Origin: Bolinopsis microptera
Lineage: Eukaryota; Ctenophora; Tentaculata; Lobata; Bolinopsidae
Assembly (NCBI RefSeq): GCF_026151205.1
Contig: NC_087078.1
Span: 19,197,765-19,261,764, forward strand
Length of the DNA stretch: 64,000 bases
Direction of reading: 5' to 3'
A model generated the notes under the pieces. It searched no databases and was not told the DNA's origin. It saw nothing but the letters and a program-made list of their open reading frames with translations. A program made the translations under genes and the position numbers. Positions within the stretch are counted from its first letter, which is position 1; the number at the start of each line of letters is the position of its first letter. Positions 53,801 to 61,252 of this stretch are shown piece after piece.

Positions 53801-56416
53801 GACATTATATTCAGGAAGCACACACTACAATAACATTCTATTCAGGAAGCACACACAACAATGACATTATATTCAGGAAGCACACACTACAATAACATTT
53901 TATTCAGGAAGCACACACTACAATAACATTATATTCAGTAAGCACACACTAACATGACATTATATTCAGGAAGCACACACTACAATGACATTATATTCAG
54001 GAAGCACACACTAACATAACATTCTATTCAGGAAGCACACACTACAATAACATTCTATTCAGGAAGCACACACTACAATTACATTCTATTGAGGAAGCAC
54101 ACACTACAATAACATTCTATTCAGGAAGCACACCGCGGTAAAGATCTGGCCATCTTACCCCGACTTGTGTATCTACGTCCCGGATGCGTCCCGGGCCGTT
54201 AACGTGGCCACGTCCCTCGTTAACAAGGACCCGAAGTATATGGGGGACATTAGGAAGCTGTATGAGAAGGTGCAGCTGGATCACACCAAGGTTCTTCAGG
54301 TAGGAGATTTTTTTGAAATGAGTTTCCAGTTAGATACAGGTAGTTGTATTGCCGATCTTTTGGCAGGGCGACGGTTTACTTATTTTGAATTGAGTATATT
54401 TTTTACTGTGTCTGGTAACTCAGTAGGTATACCTACCTACTTAACTCGGTTTCTATTTTTACAGAAGAAACAAATAACCCCTCTACTAGACTGCAGAAAG
54501 AAGAGATTCCAATGCACCATGCCCACCCCTCCGACTCCAAACGAATTAGGTAATTATTTGTTTTATCACTTTATTATCAGACGAATACACTAATACAGTT
54601 GCCTGATTAAATATAAAATAACATACCGGGGTTACGTGTGTTTGAATTAATGTTCTAGAAAAGAAAAAAACAATTTCAGGGGTCCAAGTATTTGATAGTT
54701 ACGATCTGAACGAAGTCGTTGAGCTGATCGATTGGAAGCCGTTTTTCGATGTGTGGCAACTTCGTGGTCGTTACCCCAATCGGTCTTATCCCAAACTATT
54801 CGATGATAAGACAGTAGGTACGTAAGTCTTGTAGTTGTACACTGTCATAAGCTGTAGTACATATATAATTATATATTACATTACATTTTTTTAAATGGTT
54901 GCCCCCCCCCCCCCCCCCCCCCCATTGTGATTTAATTTAAATATCCTAATGACCCACCAGGAGCTGAAGCAAAGAAGCTGTTTGGTGATGCTCAGGAAAT
55001 GCTTGCGGAGTTGATGACGTCACTGGAAGGGAAGGCTGTGATTGGTCTGTTTCCAGCTCACTCCCAGGAAGATGACGTGATTATTCAGCACGGGGGACGG
55101 GATTTAACCTGTTACATGCTCAGACAGCAGGTTCAGTTCTAACCCTGTCTTTATTTCTTTAACCTATATACTATATAGTAATCCATTCATTACAAGTATG
55201 AAGACAAAACTGAGGAACCATATCTCAAATCAGTATCCATATCGCAGATAAAGTCAGGGAAAGAGGACGTGTACCTGAACACATCTGATTTCATTGGTCC
55301 ACCTGGGTCACATGATCACATGGGCATGTTCTGCTGTTCTATTTTTGGCTCTGTTGCCATGGCAGCTAAGTATGAAGATGCGGGTGATGATTACAATAGT
55401 CTCATGGTTAAGTCTCTGGCTGATAGATTGGTGAGCAAACTATTTTCCACCCTTATTTATGTTTGTTCAAATTCAATACAATCATATATAAGTATTTAAG
55501 TTAGCTTTGTAGATTTCTCCAGATGTGATCTATATATTATTTGGGTTAAGTTTAGTTTTATTGTCACCAGGTTGAAGCATTAGCTGAGCATCTCCACGTG
55601 AAAGTTCGCACAGACCACTGGGGATACGATAACAACGAGGACCTGGACATCGCCGACCTTCATTCTGTGAAATACCAGGTACATAAGTACAGACGATTAT
55701 TCGTAAATTATCATTGTCGGACCTTTATTAAACGCACCATTTTAAAATGTAGATTGTGGACCGATCTAAAAGCTCTTTTATCAGACCCTCTTGGAAAAAA
55801 TTAGATACTAAGGACACCAGTAGGGAAGAGTTGTGACTATACATTAGAAGTTAGTAGTAGTACTATTTGTATAGTCCCACTGTAAATATCCTGACTCAGG
55901 GCACAAGGCCAGCCCCCGGTTATCCGTCCCTACCTGACCACGCCCTTAAAGACGTGCTCTGGGACCTTCTCAGCGTGTCCGGCTCCATTGGAACTGAGCT
56001 GACTGACTCGTACGCGATGTCACCCCCTGCTAGTGTGTGTGGACTGTATATTGCACACCCGGACTCCTTTTATTTCAACCTGGGACTTGTAGGACGGGAT
56101 CAGGTGAGATTTATTCTTTACTCGTTAGTTCTGCTGCCTGTGTGCTACTTATTTTCCTTCTTTTAGTTTGGAATACTTATTTAATAGAGGTTATGGTTAA
56201 CTCCACAGAATGTTAAATCAACCTATTTGAGTTACCACTTATCTACCGTAACTGCAATCCAGCCTTATATTTATAATAGTAGTAGTATACTACTACTATT
56301 ATAATAGCTCTATACTTCATCAGGTGGAGGATTACGCCCAAAGACAGAATGTTAGTGCGAGTAGTGTTGAGATATCACTAGATACTGTGTTAGGATACGA
56401 GCCTGCCAAGAGATGA
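41811..56416 (+). CDS. MTR: Cobalamin-dependent methionine synthase
   Basis: Exons: 41811-41817, 41947-42045, 42191-42282, 42870-42962, 43152-43314, 43640-43815, 44060-44213, 44446-44549, 44910-45057, 45219-45331, 49349-49522, 49802-49954, 50544-50723, 50887-51003, 51309-51452, 51739-51978, 52128-52218, 52475-52562, 52746-52831, 53076-53178, 54125-54299, 54465-54549, 54680-54817, 54961-55130, 55248-55430, 55571-55678, 55900-56103, 56324-56416. Phases agree throughout; 1226 residues (human 1265). It methylates homocysteine from 5-methyl-THF through methylcobalamin in the cytosol. Homocysteine domain: [10 protein letters not shown], zinc Cys in GLNCALG (about 247) and GGCCG (about 310-311). Folate domain: [30 protein letters not shown]12 domain: DVHDIGKN (axial His about 762). 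Activation domain: RPAPGYPS (about 1131-1138). Nothing essential is missing. Exon 1 codes only MT plus one base. Confidence 0.97.
42711..42765. repeat. Poly-C tracts in MTR intron 3
   Basis: Two C runs with a short interruption (gcccccgctcaa), about 105 bp before the exon 4 acceptor. Confidence 0.9.
43098..43114. repeat. Poly-C run in MTR intron 4
   Basis: About 16 C, 37 bp before the exon 5 acceptor, positioned where a polypyrimidine tract would begin. Confidence 0.85.
43532..43616. repeat. 9-bp tandem repeat in MTR intron 5
   Basis: About nine copies of gcttagtta. Lies 24 bp upstream of the exon 6 acceptor. Confidence 0.9.
44264..44351. repeat. Perfect palindrome, 44-bp arms, in MTR intron 7
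   Basis: Centre between 44307 and 44308 (tcatatg|catatga). The arms end in tattttagtatg on the left and its inverse on the right. No spacer, no mismatch seen. Confidence 0.95.
44622..44897. repeat. 8-bp tandem repeat in MTR intron 8
   Basis: About 34 copies of gtaaccaa with variants gtaaccat, gtaaccga and ataaccaa. Starts about 70 bp after exon 8 and ends about 12 bp before the exon 9 acceptor, so it fills nearly the whole intron. Confidence 0.95.
45531..45949. mobile_element. MITE with TA target site in MTR intron 10
   Basis: 419 bp flanked by TA (45529-45530 and 45950-45951). Terminal inverted repeats CCTTAATTCCCAAAAATTTG and the inverse of CCTTAGTTCCCAAAAATTTG differ at one base. The interior repeats caaatttttgggcg-type motifs in both orientations. 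No coding capacity; fits a non-autonomous Tc1/mariner-type element. Confidence 0.85.
46233..46238 (-). promoter_or_regulatory. Poly(A) signal of the VWC-repeat gene
   Basis: AATAAA on the minus strand, about 50 bp after the stop codon of the nested gene; orientation and spacing fit. Confidence 0.6.
46289..47380 (-). CDS. Secreted protein with eight VWC-like Cys repeats, nested in MTR intron 10
   Basis: 363 residues from the Met before a clear signal peptide ([19 protein letters not shown]); the open frame extends 44 codons further upstream but that part is not signal-like. The mature protein is eight tandem modules of about 35 residues, each with six Cys in the pattern C-x14/15-C-x2-C-x-C-x7/8-C-x4-C, e.g. 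[20 protein letters not shown] then [16 protein letters not shown]. Acidic linkers (DDD, DEE) join them. This resembles the first half of von Willebrand factor C domains found in matrix proteins and BMP modulators. No intron. Antisense to MTR and wholly inside its 4-kb intron. Modules 2 and 3 are nearly identical, also in DNA, indicating recent internal duplication. Function unknown; extracellular matrix or signalling is inference. Confidence 0.85.
   Translation of the reverse strand: MKIMLVIVILVLAAVSVRGDRPVPVGCEHKGETYRAGERFKDDCNNCGCTRTGEVVCTKMNCDNDEDKATCEHKGREYNAGDAIRDDCNICHCLRDGNVVCTSKACDRDDVEATCEYKGEKYEAGEFKDDCNICHCLRDGNVVCTSKACDRDDGEATCEYKGEQYEAGERFKDDCNNCGCTRTGEVICTEKNCDAMCEYKGKHYEAGDFKDGCNLCHCLGDGKVICTADGDDCDDDTIVICEYKGEQYEAGERFHDNCNNCGCTRSGKVVCTKKNCDEETKDTCDYKGEQYEEGDRFKDYCNLCRCLRDGAVACTKKICDDDKAWAACEYKGKEYNEGEQIRDDCNVCTCLRNGAVVCTKKTC
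48483..49364 (+). repeat. 47-bp minisatellite carrying the MTR exon 11 splice acceptor
   Basis: The true junction is tttctcaccag|GCAGCACTAGAGATAGCC. The same acceptor and the first 16 exon bases occur in every unit, 47 bp apart: the first AG is at 48502, the true one at 49348, exactly 18 periods. Between copies lies tttagttaaaactaaacac, which holds an 8-bp dyad (gtttagtt/aactaaac) and a branch-point-like ctaaac. A minority of copies has ggcggcac instead of ggcagcac. Entry at a decoy acceptor reads AALEIV and then TAG. Confidence 0.97.
49731..49782. repeat. Poly-C tract in MTR intron 11
   Basis: About 50 bases of C with one gg and few interruptions, ending 19 bp before the exon 12 acceptor (actacacag). 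Confidence 0.9.
49988..50371. mobile_element. Inverted-repeat element in MTR intron 12
   Basis: The ends GCTGTTAAATTCGC and GCGAATTTAACAGC are exact inverses about 384 bp apart; internal ttcgccaa and ttaaattcgc motifs recur. No coding capacity. Target-site duplication unclear, so the superfamily is open. Confidence 0.65.
51066..51212. repeat. 7-bp tandem repeat in MTR intron 14
   Basis: About 20 uninterrupted copies of tgctgac. Apparent frames of repeated SQQSAV come from the 21-bp triple period. Confidence 0.95.
52905..53045. repeat. About 26-bp tandem repeat in MTR intron 19
   Basis: Degenerate copies of tataacctctatatcataa and cctcaatt. Ends about 30 bp before the exon 20 acceptor. Confidence 0.8.
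53168..53640 (+). repeat. 62-bp minisatellite carrying the MTR exon 20 splice donor
   Basis: The true donor is ACTACCAGCAG|gtagtgtgtg at 53178. The last 11 exon bases plus the intron start recur with donor positions at 53258, 53320, 53382, 53444, 53511 and 53573 and, in partial form, at 53600. The first step is longer (80 bp) because ttagtagtgtgtgctttc is doubled. Read-through of the true donor meets TAG within the first intron codon (AGC AGG TAG). Confidence 0.96.
53733..54133 (+). repeat. 31-bp minisatellite carrying the MTR exon 21 splice acceptor
   Basis: The true junction is ttctattcag|GAAGCACACCGCGG at 54124/54125. The acceptor plus the first nine exon bases recur every 31 bp from 53752, twelve periods upstream. 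Variants include tatattcag, one attcagtaagc and one attgagg. Entry at a decoy reads RKHTLQ and then TAA in the common unit. Confidence 0.96.
54902..54923. repeat. Poly-C run in MTR intron 23
   Basis: About 22 C, 37 bp before the exon 24 acceptor (gacccaccag). Confidence 0.9.
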
Positions 56417-57518
56417 TCATTCTCAAAGCTCAGCATACTGCAGACTTTGGTTTTTGGACTAAACAAAGTTACTTTTATTGTACCATATATTATTTAGTGT
56501 ATAAAGCTGCTTTTGTATGGATTTTATTTTCTTAATCAAACCATTCATACCTGTTTGTTGGAAATGTGCCAAGTTTATAATAGTTGGATCGTGGCCAAAC
56601 ATTCTCTTGGTTCCACCATGCTTGTCTGTATTTTTGCGAGGTTTATATTAACTAGCTGTGTATGTACTAATCTCTGAAATGTTCATATCAATGTAAGTGG
56701 CACAATTTATTTAGATCATGGGGAATTATTATTTTGGTGCAACTTAAGTTCTTTTATGTAATACGATGGTGAATGTCATCATTATTTTTTTATAACTTAT
56801 TGGTTCTTTTTATGTTTGGGAGTTCGTTTGTTGTTACTTTAATTTATTTCCTAATTTTATATACATAATTCATATTTGATACGATAATGTAGATAACCGT
56901 TTCCTGTTTGCTCATTGCTCCACCGTCACATCATACCCATAGTACATGAAAAATGAACATTTGGTATTTTAATTTTAATTTGTAATTTCCTAGTTATTAT
57001 GTTTTTACCTGAAACGTTGTATCCTTTGTTGTCTAAAATATTATATTATTTGATAGTAACCTCTTCTTAATGTGGGCGCATTAGATTTTTCACTTAAACC
57101 ATTCCAGCTTACAGATCAGAATTTTCTACCATATAATGTTAAATTTGTAAAAGTATAGACATAGTTGCTGTTAGTAACTAGGTAACTGTACTGTTAGTAT
57201 AGGGAGACAGATGAATAATGTATGGATTAATTTGGAGCCGAACTTAATTCAACATGTCTTATTCTAAGCTGAGCTGCTCGTATAAATACCATGATGCTCA
57301 TCATAATGTGGAGATCAAGGACTTGCAGACAATGTTTGAACCTAGGAAAGCGTCTAATATCCTTTTTAAACAGAGGCACATGTTTTTAAAATAGGTTATC
57401 TTCGCGAACTTTGCTGTGGGTAACAATAATACTGCACATTATACCGCACCAATACTGTATCATGCTAACTTTATCAAGATCAGAACAATGCCCAACCGGT
57501 CTCAGAGTGGGGGGTACC

Positions 57519-57553
<35 letters not shown>

Positions 57554-57892
57554 CGCCTCAGAGTCCAACATTAAACTCAGGAAGAGCTGTGTAAGACTAG
57601 CTACTCTCACTAATGTAAAGAAACTAGGGACTCTATTTAGCGGGATTTAGCTTAATTCGTTATTATAATGTCTTATTCTTAAAAGCTTAAACAAAGAAGA
57701 AAGATATCTGGGTTTTAGGAATGACGAGAAATTAATATTATCGTTCGTTTCTGAGCTGAAAGAGTTAGCCATCCCATGTTAATAACACACCCTGTTACTC
57801 CGAAATCCCTTACTGCACAAAAAGCAAAAATTATTATTTGATCTTTAATGACTAACCACAGCTATCTTTGTCCGTATTAACGACTGTTCCTG
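56417..57892. other. 3' flank of MTR, no gene recognised
   Basis: AT-rich. A 46-codon frame at about 57257-57394 (MSYSKLSCSYKYHDAHHN...) is open and ends after a cag-like site but has no recognised homology; it could be a small protein or a first exon. A C run of about 31 bases lies at 57520-57550. Confidence 0.4.
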
Positions 57893-58070
57893 CTTCATAG
57901 TCAGAACATGTTGCAGATCTAGCCTCACTGAATCTTCCTACTTCACAGTCAGAACAGGTTGCAGATCCAGCCTCACTGAATCTTCCTGCTTCACAGTCAG
58001 AACAGGTTGCAGATCCAGCCTCACTGAATCTTCTTGCTTCACAGTCAGAACAGGTTGCAGATCCAGTGGT
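57893..58070. repeat. 48-bp tandem repeat
   Basis: Nearly four copies of a unit beginning gcttcacagtcagaacaggt and continuing tgcagatccagcctcactga-atcttcct. No exon identified next to it. Confidence 0.9.
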
Positions 58071-58399
58071 AGTTCTAACAAATGGTAGATACTGAAGCTA
58101 GCGAGTCTAATAGGTGGTAGATAGGCTGTAACTAAAACAGTAAGGGTTCGGTTGGGGTTAGTGTTAGTTGGTTATGATAAGGCCACAGGGGTGCGTTATC
58201 AGTTGTAGAGGAGAATACTGAACTACGCATCAAAACTTCTCCTTCCATCAATTTGCACAACAAAATTAGAATTATCGATTTCATAATTAAGACTTTTCAA
58301 TAACTGGTGTACGCTGAAAATTTTCAGAGCTGTGAGGTAGCAACACTAAACTATGAGCAACGAGGTTTCTAGATTTTTCTAGAACAAAGCAGAGTGAAC

Positions 58400-59100
58400 A
58401 TCCAGCTCCTTATCTGATGGCATCATCCTACTCTCTGCTCCTTATCTGATGGCATCATCCTACTCTCTGCTCCTTATCTGATGGCATCATCCTACTCTCT
58501 GCTCCTTATCTGATGGCATCATCCTACTCTCTGCTCCTTATCTGATGGCATCATCCTACTCTCTGCTCCTTATCTGATGGCACCATCCTACTCTCTGCTC
58601 CTTATCTGATGGCATCATCCTACTCTCTGCTCCTTATCTGATGGCACCATCCTACTCTCTGCTCCTTATCTGATGGCATCATCCTACTCTCTGCTCCTTA
58701 TCTGATGGCATCATCCTACTCTCTGCTCCTTATCTGATGGCATCATCCTACTCTCTGCTCCTTATCTGATGGCATCATCCTACTCTCTGCTCCTTATCTG
58801 ATGGCACCATCCTACTCTCTGCTCCTTATCTGATGGCATCATCCTACTCTCTGCTCCTTATCTGATGGCATCATCCTACTCTCTGCTCCTTATCTGATGG
58901 CATCATCCTACTCTCTGCTCCTTATCTGATGGCATCATCCTACTCTCTGCTCCTTATCTGATGGCATCACCCTACTCTCTGCTCCTTATCTGATGGCATC
59001 ATCTGCATCCTACTCTCTGCTCCTTATCTGATGGCATCATCCTACTCTCTGCTCCTTATCTGATGGCATCATCCTACTCTCTGCTCCTTATCTGATGGTT
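58400..59100. repeat. 32-bp minisatellite, about 22 copies
   Basis: Very uniform unit ctccttatctgatggcatca plus tcctactctctg. Variants are ggcacca for ggcatca in three copies and one 6-base insertion (ctgcat) near 59003. Confidence 0.95.
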
Positions 59101-60394
59101 CCCAAACACATCACGTGACAAGATAAGCCAGTTAGAACGACAAAGCAGTTACGGCCAACCAATCTTTTTTAAGTCTGCCATATTTCTACGTGGAGATTGC
59201 CCTATCCAGCTTATAACCAGGCGACGAGGCCTCCTTCCGATATTTGGCACTTAAAGTTGAACAAATTAAATTGTTGTAAGTCTGGACTTTGCCTGCTAAA
59301 CAGAAATCTCTTTGTTATTCTATAAAAGCCTGGTCTTTAGCCATTGAAACGAGACTGATCTTCTCTCTAACCTGTTGAAAATCACCTGCAGCAGCTATCA
59401 TAGCTGGGCTGTGGAACTGCATGTGGAACTGCATGTGGAACTGCATGTGGAACTGCTATGTTTATTATAGGTGATATTATAGGTGATACTTATTATACTA
59501 TTAGCACACTAGATTACCTAATCGATAGCCTAATATGTATCCCGTACCGTCCAGTATATATATATAATTAATTAATTTGGGCGGTCGATTTCGATTGTAG
59601 TTTTGATTTTCAAGCGTATATTAAATATCAATCTTTCAAGTTTCAATCGACCAATGGGGACATAGTAACTCGGTTTACGGTATAGTTAAATGTAGCGGTT
59701 CAAGGTTGATTTCAATTTTGTTTATAGCGATCTTTTAAGCAATCCATCTTCTTTCGTGCTTTGTACGGATACAAAGAGAATTAGAACTAAAACAAAAGGT
59801 CAACCTGTTGCTCAGAACATGTGCTATTCTCCGCAATTTGTTTATCGCCCTCCTGTGATGCAGTGCTTAATGTTAAATCACTGAGACCCTGACGGGAAGA
59901 GAGAGAACACGATTAGCATTGTCATAGCAACACGATTAGCATTGTCATAGCAACATGATTAGCATTGTGCATTAAATTGTGGTGTGAAACATGTGTTACG
60001 TAAGACAGAAACCAGCTGACGCTGTCGAATCAGAGTAAATTGCTATCGTGGCAACTAGAAATCTATGGTTCATGATAATGCACCGGCATTAGGGTACCGG
60101 GATGCTTGCGATGAGTGTTTTAGATAAAATTTTCTAATGTAAGAAGCCAGAGAATGTAAAACCCCCCCCCCCCCCCCCCCCCCCCCGACAAAGGTAATAC
60201 CACGTGACAGTCAGGCAGCAGGTTTTCTTGCTGTTTTAGAATACTTTTCTCAATCTAACAATTGAAGGCCAGATTTTCCGACTTCTAATCCAATCAGCAC
60301 CTCCACAGGTGCGGTTCTTTAGAGCAATACTTTAAATGTTTTCATCCGCTCCAATTCTAAATTCGCGACATATTGTTCCACACGTTTAGTCAAA
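59101..60394. other. Spacer before the glutaredoxin-like gene
   Basis: No exon recognised. Contains four copies of gtggaactgcat at 59411-59456, a doubled acacgattagcattgtcata near 59910-59950 and a poly-C run (about 24 C) at 60163-60186. The promoter of the next gene should lie in the right end. Confidence 0.45.
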
Positions 60395-61252
60395 ATGAAG
60401 CTTTCCGTAATTTTCGCACTTATTGGGCTTTCTCAGACTTTAAAGTAAGTAACTCATAACTTTAGAGTAAGTAACTCATAACTTTAGAGTAAGTAACTCA
60501 TAGCTTTAGAGTAAGTAACTCATAACTTTAGAGTAAGTAACTCATAACTTTAGAGTAAGTAACTCATAACTTTAGAGTAAGTAACTCATAACTTTAGAGT
60601 AAGTAACTCATAACTTTAGAGTAGTTAACTCATAACTTTAGAGTAAGTAACTCATAACTTTAGAGTAAGTAACTCATAACTGGATCAATTCATTATATTG
60701 TCAGTAACTTTATGCAATATTACTACTAATGCTGGTTATCAGTAGTAGTATGGTGAACTGGACCTTACGTAATCTCTGAGGGATAGGGAACCCGGCCCTA
60801 ATAACAATAAATAACAGTAACACCTGCAGCAACCTGAAATGGGACGCAGACTGCTCCAACCTCGACCCAGCTGCTGCCAAGCATGTTGAAGATAAGATAG
60901 CCGGCAGCAAGGTATACCTCATCGGCCTCACTTATTGTGGATGGTGTACAAGAGCCAAAAGTGTCATCCAGAAAATGGGTTAGAAGTTGAATTTCAACTT
61001 TCACTGTTTAGTTTCAACTTTCACTGTTATATGTTATAAATATAACATATAACAGTATGTTTTCTGGGTAAATATGTTATAAATATAACTATATCAAGTT
61101 CTCATTAAACTTCTATTTAAACTTCTCATTAAAATTCAGCTTTACTTGATGAATGGACAAATGTTTTAATTGGGCGCGATTGAGCTATAAATATATCATT
61201 GATTAACACCTAAAATACGCAGGATTTGACAAGAGTGATATTGAGGTAGATG
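60395..61252 (+). CDS. 5' part of a secreted glutaredoxin/thioredoxin-like protein
   Basis: Exon 1 60395-60444 encodes a short signal peptide (MKLSVIFALIGLSQTL); exon 2 60830-60978 encodes NNLKWDADCSNLDPAAAKHV, EDKIAGSKVYLIGLTYCGWC and TRAKSVIQKM; exon 3 begins at an acceptor of the aatacgcag|GATTTGAC type and would encode GFDKSDIEVDV. Phases agree (2, then 1). The beta-strand, CGWC, TRAK and following helix have glutaredoxin order (glutaredoxins usually CPYC), with a thioredoxin-like CGxC site. A signal peptide would place it in the ER or outside the cell. The first acceptor copy at 61222 is one of about 66; which copy is the true exon 3 start cannot be told, and it may lie beyond the right edge. 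Remaining domain not in the window. Confidence 0.6.
60437..60681 (+). repeat. 22-bp minisatellite carrying the splice donor of exon 1
   Basis: The true donor is GACTTTAAA|gtaagtaactcata at 60445. The unit actttaga|gtaagtaactcata follows with GT positions every 22 bp up to 60665, ten copies after the true one; one has gtagtt. Skipping the true donor reads Lys and then TAA. Confidence 0.96.

Noticed and set aside
57257-57394. Small frame MSYSKLSCSYKYHDAHHN...
   Set aside because: Open and plausible in composition but without homology or transcript evidence; kept only as a note in the flank.
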